A stretch of DNA of 64,000 bases from Alloyangia pacifica (GTDB taxonomy: Bacteria; Pseudomonadota; Alphaproteobacteria; Rhodobacterales; Rhodobacteraceae): NCBI RefSeq assembly GCF_003111685.1, contig NZ_CP022189.1, positions 822,001 to 886,000 on the forward strand, given 5' to 3'. Positions within the stretch are counted from its first letter, which is position 1. Each line of letters opens with the position of its first letter. Position numbers and translations under genes: made by a program. This document shows positions 53,587-61,895 of this stretch, one piece after another. The notes beneath the pieces were generated by a model. The model was not told where the DNA came from and did no database searches. It worked only from the letters and a program-made list of their open reading frames with translations.

Positions 53587-53619
53587 ACCAACACGGTTTG
53601 CGGACACCCCTAAATTTTT
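53587..53619 (-). repeat. Right inverted end and right target duplication of the transposon
   Basis: The right 25-bp end (53,587-53,611) is the reverse complement of the left end with one outer mismatch. The second AAATTTTT copy follows at 53,612-53,619. It lies about 60 bases upstream of the transposase start, so it may carry its promoter. Confidence 0.8.
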
Positions 53620-53696
53620 TGCCTGGAAGGAAGACCCCGCGGGTGGACATTGCGGGCGCTGGCGGCGCAAATCGAGCGCAAACGGAGCGAGGTGGC

Positions 53697-54692
53697 ATGG
53701 ATATCGAGGATCTGGCGGCACGCATCGAGGCCGGCGAACGGCGCGCGCTGGCGCGGGCAATCACGCTTGTGGAAAGCGGCCGGGCCGATCACCGCGCGCA
53801 GGCGACGGCTCTGCTCGACCGGCTGCGCGGCGGCGGGCGCCAGGGGCTGCGGATCGGTCTCTCGGGCACGCCCGGGGTGGGCAAATCGACCTTCATCGAG
53901 GCCTTCGGCATGATGCTCACCGGGCAGGGGCTCAGGGTGGCGGTGCTGGCTGTGGACCCTTCTTCGGCGCGCTCGGGCGGGTCGATCCTTGGTGACAAGA
54001 CCCGCATGGAACGGCTGTCACGGGACCGCAATGCGTTCATCCGTCCCTCGCCGGCGCAGGCGCAGCTCGGCGGAGTGGCGCGGCGCACGCGCGAGGCGAT
54101 CGGGCTTTGCGAGGCGGCCGGTTTCGACGTGATCCTGATCGAGACCGTCGGGGTCGGCCAGTCCGAGACCATGGTGGCCGACATGTCCGATCTCTTTCTG
54201 CTGCTGCTGGCTCCCGCCGGCGGCGACGAGCTGCAGGGGGTGAAGCGCGGCATCATGGAGAGCGCCGACATCATCCTCGTCAACAAGGCCGACGGCGAGC
54301 TGAAGGGCGCCGCCATGCGCACCTGCGCCGATTACGCCGGGGCGCTGCGGCTCTTGCGCAAGCGCCCGCAGGACCCGGAGGGCTTTCCCAAGGCGCTGAC
54401 GGTCTCGGCGCTGGAGGAGGCGGGACTCGCCAAGGCTTGGGATGAGATGCAGGCGCTGGTGGGCTGGCGCCGCGAGTCGGGGCAGTTTGCCGCTCGGCGG
54501 GCGGAGCAGGCGCGCCACTGGTTCGAGGCCGAGGTGCGCGAGGGTCTCCTCGCCCGGTTGCGCAAGGAGCCTGTCCGCGGCGCCATGGAGGCGCTGGCAC
54601 GCCGGGTCGAGGAGGGGCAGCTCAGCCCGGCCCAGGCGGCCGAGGACATCCTCGACACCTATCTGCGGGGCTATGCCGGGAAGGGCTCTTGA
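53697..54692 (+). CDS. meaB: Methylmalonyl-CoA mutase-associated GTPase MeaB
   Basis: A 331-residue G3E-family GTPase. It protects and repairs adenosylcobalamin-dependent methylmalonyl-CoA mutase. Walker A GTPGVGKST (residues 57-65), the switch region LAVDPSSARSGGSILGDKTRM, ETVGVGQSE and the base-recognition motif NKAD are all present. The start at 53,697 follows GCGAGGTGG. The transposon right end is 78 bases upstream, so the native promoter may have been separated or replaced. Confidence 0.95.
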   Translation: MDIEDLAARIEAGERRALARAITLVESGRADHRAQATALLDRLRGGGRQGLRIGLSGTPGVGKSTFIEAFGMMLTGQGLRVAVLAVDPSSARSGGSILGDKTRMERLSRDRNAFIRPSPAQAQLGGVARRTREAIGLCEAAGFDVILIETVGVGQSETMVADMSDLFLLLLAPAGGDELQGVKRGIMESADIILVNKADGELKGAAMRTCADYAGALRLLRKRPQDPEGFPKALTVSALEEAGLAKAWDEMQALVGWRRESGQFAARRAEQARHWFEAEVREGLLARLRKEPVRGAMEALARRVEEGQLSPAQAAEDILDTYLRGYAGKGS

Positions 54693-54809
54693 CGCCGATG
54701 GGGCTTGGAGCTAGAGAAGCCCGACCAGATTCCGGGCGCTGTGCAAGCGGCGCCCTTTGATATTGGCGGAAGGCCCGCTTTCGCCCCGAGACATGAAGGA
54801 ATGGACCCA

Positions 54810-55100
54810 ATGTCGCGCGTATGCGAACTGACCGGCAAAGGCCCGATGACGGGCCACAACGTGAGCCACGCCAACAACAAGACCAAGCGTCGCTTTCTGC
54901 CGAACCTGAATGATGTGACTCTGCAATCCGAGACTCTCGGCCGCGGCGTCAAACTGCGCATCTCGGCTTCGGCCCTGCGTTCGGTTGACCACCGTGGTGG
55001 CCTCGACAAGTTCCTCGCCAAGGCGAAGGACGTCGAACTCAGCGCCAATGCCCTGAAAGTGAAAAAAGAAATCGCCAAGGCACAGGCTGCCCAGGCCTGA
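54810..55100 (+). CDS. rpmB: 50S ribosomal protein L28
   Basis: A 96-residue L28 with the conserved start [20 protein letters not shown] and [13 protein letters not shown]. It has the usual alphaproteobacterial C-terminal extension, Lys- and Ala-rich. A clear terminator follows. The start at 54,810 is set by family length and an AAGGA site. Confidence 0.98.
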   Translation: MSRVCELTGKGPMTGHNVSHANNKTKRRFLPNLNDVTLQSETLGRGVKLRISASALRSVDHRGGLDKFLAKAKDVELSANALKVKKEIAKAQAAQA

Positions 55101-55120
55101 TCCTGCCCACAGAGATTTCC

Positions 55121-55159
55121 ACAGCCCCGGAGCCTTGTGCTCTGGGGCTGTTTTCTTTT
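55121..55159 (+). terminator. Rho-independent terminator after rpmB
   Basis: Stem ACAGCCCC/GGGGCTGT, extended by further pairing of GGAGC with GCTCT, then TTTTCTTTTG. Twenty bases after the rpmB stop; a textbook intrinsic terminator. Confidence 0.9.
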
Positions 55160-55302
55160 GTTTCTATTGCTTTAAGTCAGGTGCGCCTTCATGTGGCGTA
55201 CTGATTGGACATGAATTGTCCACACGTCATCCCCTTGCGGCAGCCGTGTGGATGGTCCACGAATTCCCAAGCATTGCGTTCACTTGGGGAGAATTGCTTA
55301 GA

Positions 55303-55734
55303 ATGTGCCTGAAGATCTTCGCTGCCACTGTTCTGGCATTGTCCACAGTCGGGTCGGCGCGTGCCGATATCCGCATCGAAGAGGCCTACGCGCGGGCCGC
55401 GATGCCCTCTGCGCCCACCGCCGCGGTCTATCTCGAGCTGCACAATGACGGGGCCGAAGATGAGGTGCTGCTCGGGGCCAGTTCCGAAAGCGCCGCGAAA
55501 ACCATGCTGCACGGGAGTTCCGAAGGGGCGGGCGGCGTGATGACGATGACCGCGCACCAAGGCGGCGTGGTGATTCCCGCCGGGAGCAGCCATGTCTTCG
55601 CGCCCGGCGGCGATCACGTGATGCTGATGGGTCTGACGGAGCCGCTCGACGTGGGTGCGACGCTCGGCCTCACCCTCAGCTTCGAGCGGGCGGGGGAGAT
55701 TCGCATCGAGGTACCGGTCGAACTCAGCCGCTGA
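55303..55734 (+). CDS. Copper chaperone PCu(A)C
   Basis: A 143-residue periplasmic protein with a signal peptide ending SARAD. The PCu(A)C copper site is visible as Met and His residues in KTMLHGSSEGAGGVMTM and GDHVMLMGL. These proteins deliver Cu(I) to cytochrome oxidase CuA centres. The start at 55,303 gives a normal signal peptide; the frame is open further upstream across the terminator region. It converges on cobB with an 11-base overlap. Confidence 0.9.
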   Translation: MCLKIFAATVLALSTVGSARADIRIEEAYARAAMPSAPTAAVYLELHNDGAEDEVLLGASSESAAKTMLHGSSEGAGGVMTMTAHQGGVVIPAGSSHVFAPGGDHVMLMGLTEPLDVGATLGLTLSFERAGEIRIEVPVELSR

Positions 55735-56446
55735 GCGCGCGCGAGAGAATCTCCTCGACCCAGAGCGGGACGATCTGGCTGGCGGGGCCGACCCGGTGCT
55801 CGGAAAAGCTGCGCGAGGTGTCGCTGCCGCCAAGGTTCAGCTCGACCGTATGCGCCCCGGCGAAGGCCGCCTCCTGAACGAATCCCGCCGCCGGGTAGAC
55901 CTGTCCCGAGGTGCCGATGGCGGCGAAGAGGTCGCAGCCACCGATGTGTTCGACGATCTCATCGATGAAGTAGGGCATCTCGCCGAACCAGACGATGTCG
56001 GGGCGGGTCGCCGGGCGGCCGCAGTCAGGGCAGGGATCGGCAGGCCGCATGACCAGCGGCGCCGGCCAGCGCGTGCCGCAGGCGGCGCAGAGCGCGCCCT
56101 CTAGCGCGCCGTGCATGTGGATCGCCGCCGCGCCAGCCTTCTCGTGCAGCCCGTCGACGTTCTGGGTGACGAGAACCACCTCTCCCGCGTGTTCCTGCTG
56201 CAGGCGGGCCAGCGCCGCATGGGCGGCATTCGGAGCGGCCTCGGCGGCCTGCGCGCGGCGGGCGTTGTAGAAATCGTGCACCAGTTGCGGGTTGCGGGCA
56301 AATCCCTCGGGGGTCGCCACGTCCTCGATCCTGTGCTGCGCCCAGAGTCCCCCCTCGTCGGGGAAGGTGCCGAGACCGCTCTCGGCAGAAATTCCGGCGC
56401 CGGTGAGGATGACGATCTTCTCTGCGGTGCTGCCTTGCGCTGCCAT
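55724..56446 (-). CDS. cobB: NAD-dependent protein deacylase (sirtuin, CobB)
   Basis: A 240-residue sirtuin. The NAD-binding motif GAGISAESGLGTFPD, the QNVDGLH motif, catalytic His in IHMHG, and a four-cysteine zinc site (CAAC and CPDC) are all intact. It removes acyl groups from lysines, for example on acetyl-CoA synthetase. The 3' end overlaps the copper chaperone gene by 11 bases. Confidence 0.96.
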   Translation of the reverse strand: MAAQGSTAEKIVILTGAGISAESGLGTFPDEGGLWAQHRIEDVATPEGFARNPQLVHDFYNARRAQAAEAAPNAAHAALARLQQEHAGEVVLVTQNVDGLHEKAGAAAIHMHGALEGALCAACGTRWPAPLVMRPADPCPDCGRPATRPDIVWFGEMPYFIDEIVEHIGGCDLFAAIGTSGQVYPAAGFVQEAAFAGAHTVELNLGGSDTSRSFSEHRVGPASQIVPLWVEEILSRALSG

Positions 56447-56533
56447 GGTGCCCCCAAATTGCCTGTTGCCCTAGCCGGGCCGCTTTGTATCGCCGCCGCC
56501 TTCGCGCTATCACGGGGCTCGAAGGAGACCCGC

Positions 56534-56989
56534 ATGACCTACCGTATCCTCTTTGTCTGCCTGGGCAATATCTGCCGTTCCCCCTCGGCCGAGGGGGTGC
56601 TGCGCGCGATGGCCGAGGCACGCGGGCTCAGGCTCGAGATCGACAGCGCCGGCACCGGTGACTGGCACGTGGGCGAGCCGCCCTACGGCCCGATGCAGCG
56701 GGCGGCAAAGGCGCGGGGGTACGACCTGTCGGCTCTTCGCGCGCGTCAGGTCTCGCGCGAGGACTTTCATCACTTCGATTTGATCTTGGCGATGGACGGG
56801 GCGAACATGGCCAATCTCGAGGCGATCCGCCCGGCGGGCGGCAGGGCGGAGCTGGCGCTCTTTACCGACTATGCCCCCGAAACCGGCGCCACCGAGGTAC
56901 CGGATCCCTACTATACGCGGGATTTCGACGGGACGCTCGATCTGGTGGAGCGGGCCGCCGAGGGGCTGCTGGCGCGACTGTCGCGCTGA
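56534..56989 (+). CDS. Low-molecular-weight protein-tyrosine phosphatase
   Basis: A 151-residue LMW-PTP with the signature VCLGNICRSP: nucleophile Cys9 and Arg15. The general acid Asp is in EVPDPYY. The substrate is unknown; in bacteria these act on tyrosine kinases of polysaccharide export or on arsenate, but the CLGNICRS form is of the PTP type. Start ATG follows AAGGAGA. It faces away from cobB. Confidence 0.95.
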   Translation: MTYRILFVCLGNICRSPSAEGVLRAMAEARGLRLEIDSAGTGDWHVGEPPYGPMQRAAKARGYDLSALRARQVSREDFHHFDLILAMDGANMANLEAIRPAGGRAELALFTDYAPETGATEVPDPYYTRDFDGTLDLVERAAEGLLARLSR

Positions 56990-57118
56990 GACGCTGTGGC
57001 TTGGCGGATGCGCCGGTTTCCCGAGCCTGTCCGCCGGGTAGACAGCGCCGCATTCCTGCGCCATGCAGACGCCAGGATTTGACGGCGCGACAAGCGCCGG
57101 AGCAGACAGGAGAGCACA

Positions 57119-57640
57119 ATGGCCAACGGAACCTTCGCGGTGCTGATGCTGATCGGTGGCCTCACCGACATGGGGATGAACTATTGCGGCACGTCCGAAG
57201 GCTGCCTTGGGCCGAACGAGACGCAGCCGCGCGTGGCTTTCTCCCTGGGCAGCGTGGTCGAGCGCCAGGCCGAGGCCAAGGGCGAAGCCTACCTGCGCTA
57301 TGACTTCGGGCGCAAGTTCGGGCCTTTCGGCCAGGCCATCGGCGTGTCGATGACCGAAGATGGCGAAGGCTGGCTCGGCTATGGCGCCACCTACAAGAAG
57401 AACTTCGGCTACAGCCCCTTCTATGCCGAGCTGCACCTCATGCCGGGGATCTACATGGACAACGGCGGATTTGACCTCGGCGGCCCGCTCGAGTTCCGTT
57501 CGGGCATCGAACTGGGCTACGAGTTCAACCAGGGATGGCGGGTTGGTCTCAGCTATGACCACCGCTCCAACGCCGACATCTACGACAACAACCCGGGCAT
57601 CGAGACGGTGCAACTGCGGGTGAGCATCCCGACGCGCTGA
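57119..57640 (+). CDS. Lipid A deacylase / acyloxyacyl hydrolase (PagL-like)
   Basis: A 173-residue beta-barrel-type protein. The C-terminal motif DHRSNADIYDNNPGIETVQL holds the His-Ser pair and the Glu of the PagL catalytic triad, in the spacing HxSNA...NPGxE. The alternating aromatic strands fit an eight-stranded outer-membrane barrel. PagL removes the 3-O acyl chain of lipid A. The N-terminus is short and weakly signal-like, so a start further upstream is possible. A strong terminator follows. Confidence 0.85.
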   Translation: MANGTFAVLMLIGGLTDMGMNYCGTSEGCLGPNETQPRVAFSLGSVVERQAEAKGEAYLRYDFGRKFGPFGQAIGVSMTEDGEGWLGYGATYKKNFGYSPFYAELHLMPGIYMDNGGFDLGGPLEFRSGIELGYEFNQGWRVGLSYDHRSNADIYDNNPGIETVQLRVSIPTR

Positions 57641-57661
57641 GCGCCGCACCGATTGCGTGCC

Positions 57662-57692
57662 AAGGGGCGTCCGGTTCGGGCGCCCCTTTTTG
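57662..57692 (+). terminator. Rho-independent terminator after the pagL-like gene
   Basis: Stem AAGGGGCG / CGCCCCTT with a short loop then TTTTTG, 22 bases after the stop. Fits an intrinsic terminator. Confidence 0.85.
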
Positions 57693-57792
57693 CCGTGCCG
57701 TGGCCGATCGCCAACCTGCTGAAGGTCGATTGCGCTGCGTTGCCGGGTCCAGAAAAGGCGCCCGGCGAGTCCTGAGGCAGCCGGACAAAACC

Positions 57793-57823
57793 AGAGGGCC
57801 GGAGCAATGCGCCCCGGCCCTCT
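57793..57823 (-). terminator. Rho-independent terminator after ileS
   Basis: A 10-bp perfect stem (AGAGGGCCGG / CCGGCCCTCT) with an 11-base loop; on the minus strand GGTTTTG follows. It lies 75 bases beyond the ileS stop on the minus strand. Confidence 0.75.
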
Positions 57824-57897
57824 CATCTTTCTTCAGGTGCTCCCCGAAAACCGCACCGCCGCGGCAATTCGGGGCAGGGTGCTTCGTCCCGGGCGGC

Positions 57898-60882
57898 TTA
57901 CCCCAGCGCCGCGTCGCAGCGGGCGCAGGTGGCGGCGTGGCTGTGGGTGCCGACGTCGGGCAGGATTTTCCAGCAGCGCTGGCACTTCTCGCCTTCGGCT
58001 TTCTCGAAGACCACGCCGACGTTCGGTACATCCGCCATCCGGAACGCCTCGGCGGGGGCGGGGTCGGCGGTGAGCGCGATGTCCGAGGTGATGCAGATGT
58101 CCTCGAAGGCCACCGTCTTCAGGGCCTCGAGCATCGCCGCGTCCTCGACATGGACCACCGGGAAGGCTTCGAGCGAAGCGCCGATGACCTTCTCGGTGCG
58201 CTGGATCTCCAGCGCCGCGGTGACGGCGCGGCGGGCCATGCGGACCTTGCCCCACTTCTCGGCCAGCGCGGCGTTGCGCCAGTCGGCCGGGGTCTGCGGG
58301 AAGTCCTGCAGGTGCACGGAGCTTTGCTCGCCCGGGAAACGGTCCAGCCAGACGTCTTCCATGGTGAAGGGCAGCACCGGCGCGAGCCAGGTTGTCAGCC
58401 GGTGGAAGAGCAGGTCCATGACCGTGCGCGCGGCCTTGCGGCGGGCAGTGTCGCCGTCGCAGTAGAGCGCGTCCTTGCGGATATCGAAGTAGAAGGCCGA
58501 CAGGTCCACGGTGCAGAAGGTGAAGACCTGCTGGAACACGTGCTGGAAGTCGTAGGCGCGGTAGCCTTCGCGCACCACGTCATCCAGTTCGGCGAGGCGG
58601 TGCAGCACCCAGCGTTCCAGCTCGGGCATGTCGGCCGGCTCGACCCGGTCGCGTTCCTCGAAGTGGCCAAGCGCGCCGAGCATGAAGCGCATGGTGTTGC
58701 GCAGGCGGCGGTAGCTGTCGGCGACGCCCTTGAGGATCTCCGGCCCGATCCGCTGGTCGGCGGTATAATCGGTCTGGGCGACCCAGAGGCGCAGGATGTC
58801 GGCGCCGTACTGCTTGATGACCTCTTCAGGCACGATGGTGTTGCCGAGCGATTTGGACATCTTGTTGCCCTTCTCGTCCAGCGTGAAGCCATGGGTGACC
58901 ACGTTGCGATAGGGCGCGTGACCAGTGGTGCCGACCGATTGCAGCAGCGAGCTGTGGAACCAGCCGCGGTGCTGGTCGGTGCCTTCCATGTAGACGTCGG
59001 CGATGCCGTCCTTGGTGCCGTCGGCGCGGTCGCGCAGCACGAAGGCGTGGGTCGAACCGGAGTCGAACCACACATCGAGCACGTCGTAGACCTGCTCCCA
59101 CTCATCGGCGTTGTACTCCGCACCGAGGAAGCGCTCCTTGGCACCCTCGGCATACCAGCAATCGGCACCTTCGACTTCGAAGGCCTCGCAGATGCGCGCG
59201 TTGACCGCGGGATCGCGCAACAGGAAGCCCTCGTCGGTGGGCAGGGCGCCCTTCTTGGTGAAGCAGGTCAGCGGCACGCCCCAGGCGCGCTGGCGCGAGA
59301 GCACCCAGTCCGGGCGGGCTTCCATCATCGAGTGCAGGCGGTTGCGGCCCGACTGCGGTGTCCATTTGACCTGGTCGATGCAGGTGAGGGCGCGGTCGCG
59401 GATGGTCTTGCCGTTTTCGTCCTGCCCGTCGTTCACGTCGCGGTCGATGGCGGCAAACCACTGCGGCGTGTTGCGGAAGATCACCGGCGCCTTGGAGCGC
59501 CAGCTGTGCGGGTAGGAGTGGGTGACGCGGCCGCGCGCGATGATGCCACCTGCCTCGACCAGCTTGGCGATCACGGCGGTGTTCGCCTTGCCTTCCTTGC
59601 CCTTGTTGTCGAAGACGGTCAGCCCGGCGAAGAACGGCACATGCGGCAGGAACTCGGAGTCCTCGCCGACGTTGTGGGTCATCCGGTCGATCCAGTTGCG
59701 CTTGACGAAGCACTCGTAGTCGTCGGCGCCGTGGCTGGGCGCGGTGTGCACGAAGCCCGTGCCCGCGTCATCGGTCACGTGCTCGCCGTCGATCATCGGC
59801 ACTTCGTAGTCCCAGAAGCCGTCTGCGCCGTCGATTCCGGCGAAAGGATGGGCGAGGGTGAGGCTCGACAGCTCTTCCGCCGAGACGCCGCGCTTGCGCG
59901 CGACCATCTCGGGCTCGAGCCGGGCGGCCTTGAAGACGTCGGCGGCCAGCTTGTCGGCCACGATGTAGAGATCGCCCACCGAGCACCAGCATTCCTCGGG
60001 GGTCGCAGTGACCTCGTAGAGCCCGTATTCGATGGCAGGGTTGAAGGCGACGGCCTTGTTCGAGGGGATGGTCCAGGGGGTGGTTGTCCAGATCACCACG
60101 CGCGCCTTTTGCAACTCCTCGGCCAGCAGCTCGGTGTCGGCCCCGGCATAGTCGTCATCCTCGCCCTGCGGCAGCGCCACATGGCCGCCCGAGACGATTT
60201 GGAACGGCACCCAGATCGTGTGCGACTTGTGGTCGTGGTACTCGATCTCGGCCTCGGCCAGCGCGGTCTTCTCGACTGGCGACCACATGACCGGCTTCGA
60301 GCCCTGGTAGAGCGTGCCGTTCATCAGGAACTTCTGGAACTCCTCGGCGATCACCCGCTCGGCGTGGAACGCCATGGTGAGATAGGGATCGTCCCAGTTG
60401 CCGGTGATGCCGAGGCGCTTGAACTCGTCGCGCTGGATGTCGACCCAGCCTTCGGCGAACTTGCGGCATTCCTGCCGGAAGTCGATGACCGGCACCTCGT
60501 CCTTGTTCTTGCCCTTCTTGCGGTACTGCTCCTCGATCTTCCATTCGATCGGAAGGCCGTGGCAGTCCCAGCCCGGCACGTAGCGCGCATCGTGGCCCAT
60601 CATCTGGTGCGAGCGGACGATCATGTCCTTGATCGTCTTGTTCAGCGCGTGGCCGATATGCAGGTGACCGTTGGCATAGGGCGGGCCGTCGTGCAGCGTG
60701 AAGGGGGTGCGGCTGCCGTCCTCGGCCTTGTCGCGGAGGCGGTCGTAGACGCCGATCTTCGCCCAGCGTTCCAGCCACTCGGGCTCGCGCTTGGGCAGGC
60801 CCGCGCGCATCGGGAACTCGGTCTTCGGAAGGTTCAGCGTGTCCTTGTAGTCAGGCGTCTGGGTGGTGGTGTCGGCGCACAT
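57898..60882 (-). CDS. ileS: Isoleucine-tRNA ligase
   Basis: A 994-residue class I synthetase with editing (CP1) domain. The HIGH motif is PPYANGHLHIGHALNK, the KMSKS motif GNKMSKSLGN, and a C-terminal zinc ribbon reads CQRCW...CARC. The editing-site stretch WTTTPWTIPSNKAVAF is intact. It has the full-length bacterial-type layout sensitive to mupirocin in other species (general family knowledge). A terminator follows on the minus strand. Confidence 0.98.
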   Translation of the reverse strand: MCADTTTQTPDYKDTLNLPKTEFPMRAGLPKREPEWLERWAKIGVYDRLRDKAEDGSRTPFTLHDGPPYANGHLHIGHALNKTIKDMIVRSHQMMGHDARYVPGWDCHGLPIEWKIEEQYRKKGKNKDEVPVIDFRQECRKFAEGWVDIQRDEFKRLGITGNWDDPYLTMAFHAERVIAEEFQKFLMNGTLYQGSKPVMWSPVEKTALAEAEIEYHDHKSHTIWVPFQIVSGGHVALPQGEDDDYAGADTELLAEELQKARVVIWTTTPWTIPSNKAVAFNPAIEYGLYEVTATPEECWCSVGDLYIVADKLAADVFKAARLEPEMVARKRGVSAEELSSLTLAHPFAGIDGADGFWDYEVPMIDGEHVTDDAGTGFVHTAPSHGADDYECFVKRNWIDRMTHNVGEDSEFLPHVPFFAGLTVFDNKGKEGKANTAVIAKLVEAGGIIARGRVTHSYPHSWRSKAPVIFRNTPQWFAAIDRDVNDGQDENGKTIRDRALTCIDQVKWTPQSGRNRLHSMMEARPDWVLSRQRAWGVPLTCFTKKGALPTDEGFLLRDPAVNARICEAFEVEGADCWYAEGAKERFLGAEYNADEWEQVYDVLDVWFDSGSTHAFVLRDRADGTKDGIADVYMEGTDQHRGWFHSSLLQSVGTTGHAPYRNVVTHGFTLDEKGNKMSKSLGNTIVPEEVIKQYGADILRLWVAQTDYTADQRIGPEILKGVADSYRRLRNTMRFMLGALGHFEERDRVEPADMPELERWVLHRLAELDDVVREGYRAYDFQHVFQQVFTFCTVDLSAFYFDIRKDALYCDGDTARRKAARTVMDLLFHRLTTWLAPVLPFTMEDVWLDRFPGEQSSVHLQDFPQTPADWRNAALAEKWGKVRMARRAVTAALEIQRTEKVIGASLEAFPVVHVEDAAMLEALKTVAFEDICITSDIALTADPAPAEAFRMADVPNVGVVFEKAEGEKCQRCWKILPDVGTHSHAATCARCDAALG

Positions 60883-61343
60883 GTTCTGCGGTCCCGGAAG
60901 TTATGTCGGATGTCTGAGAAAGGTCGGCGCGGCGGTCCATACGCCTTGTCCCGGCGGCTCTAGTGATCAGAGCGCCGGGCATGTAATTCGAATGATGATC
61001 GCAGTGCGGGGCATCATGGCCGCCTTATAGGCATCCGACTCGCGATGGTCCAGTGGTTGCACGCAGGCGCGAACGGCCGCGAAGGCGCCGTCCGGCCGCA
61101 AGGGAAATGCGCGGAAATCCCCCTTTGGATGCTAGGCAAACCGGCGCGGCGCCGCTTGTCCGCGAGCGGGGCGGCGGGGATGTGCCAACTGCGCGCGGAT
61201 ATCTGGCGGCGGGATGCCTGAAATCGCGTGCGGTTTGGAAAAGCGGGATCTCTCGGTGCGTATCGGGTTCTTATCCTCCAACGCGGCGCCATCCTGACAC
61301 TCAACCGGTATCCGGCGGCCGCAACCGAACCCGTGGAGGCGTT
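60883..61343. other. Gap between ileS and the small membrane-protein gene
   Basis: About 460 bases with no credible gene. The 60,883-61,020 part next to ileS should hold its promoter; I could not fix its elements. The frame leading into the small membrane protein is open here but Arg-rich and non-conserved. Confidence 0.45.
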
Positions 61344-61649
61344 ATGGCCTATCGTGACCCCGGGCTGCCCGGTGGCAATCCCCGTGGTGGCTCATTCGGC
61401 TCGACCCTGAGGTCCGAGCCAGGACTGACCTTGGCGGACCCGCGCCACACAGAGAACACCGGTACGCTCACCGGGGGTCTGCTGATCGCGGTTCTCATGT
61501 TCCTCGGCCTGCTGGTCGGGGTTGGAACCCTGAGGGTTGGTGGGGTGGGTGAGTCCCCCGCCACCTCGGGACGCGGGGCCGCTGGCTCCGCCTCTGGGTG
61601 GAGCGGAGGGACCGAAGCCGCTGCACCCCCGGTAGCGCAGGCCTATTAG
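61344..61649 (+). CDS. Small single-pass membrane protein, function unknown
   Basis: A 101-residue protein. Residues 1-40 are hydrophilic, residues about 43-65 form one hydrophobic helix (GGLLIAVLMFLGLLVGVGTL), and the tail is Gly/Ser/Ala-rich. The start at 61,344 follows GTGGAGGC. I do not recognise the family. Codon use matches the genome, and the helix with a clear ribosome site supports a real gene. Confidence 0.6.
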   Translation: MAYRDPGLPGGNPRGGSFGSTLRSEPGLTLADPRHTENTGTLTGGLLIAVLMFLGLLVGVGTLRVGGVGESPATSGRGAAGSASGWSGGTEAAAPPVAQAY

Positions 61650-61895
61650 AGCCTGCGTCCTGTTGTGCTCCTCGCCCAAGAGCTGGGCCCGCCACCACTC
61701 ACGGATGGTCCGGGCGAGGACGTCCTCCCAAGTGATGCCTCTCGTACCGGGGCATCCCTCAGGCCAGTGCCGACATATAACTCCTTACACGGCACTGGCC
61801 GCCCCAACACTTCCAGAAGCATCGCGCCCCAACTGCGAGCCAACGCAGGGCCGAGAATAGCGGCCCCGGATCGCCTCAATGTGGGCGCGCCGGGC
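61650..61895 (-). other. Gap with a strong hairpin exposing a ribosome site
   Basis: Perfect 11-bp arms at 61,762-61,772 and 61,790-61,800 enclose a 17-base loop. On the minus strand the loop carries AAGGAG with an ATG six bases on, opening a five-codon frame (MSALA). A longer minus frame further down (WEDVLARTIREWWRAQLLGE) looks protein-like but has no start. No gene is assigned. Confidence 0.4.

Larger units (their letters stand above)
48560..53611. mobile_element. IS1595-type transposon with passenger genes (5052 bp)
   Basis: The unit is bounded by 25-bp inverted ends at 48,560-48,584 and 53,587-53,611 that match at 24 of 25 positions (inner part GTGTCCGCAAACCGTGTTGG). It is flanked by identical 8-bp direct copies AAATTTTT at 48,552-48,559 and 53,612-53,619; IS1595-family elements are known for 8-bp target duplications. 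Inside are an intact ISXO2/IS1595-type transposase on the minus strand near the right end and a passenger set: arsR-type regulator, flavoprotein, MFS transporter. A partial second transposase copy and a membrane-protein fragment fill the left arm. The unit separates hrpB from meaB. Confidence 0.85.

Noticed and set aside
57700..60963. A plus-strand open frame of 1087 codons
   Set aside because: Antisense to ileS, whose HIGH, KMSKS and zinc motifs are all intact. No domain is visible in the antisense translation.
61650..61895. A structured RNA gene (tmRNA, RNase P RNA or SRP RNA)
   Set aside because: None of the conserved cores (for example GGAAG-type SRP loop, GAGGAAAGTCC of RNase P, tRNA-like T arm with CCA) could be found; only one strong hairpin is present.
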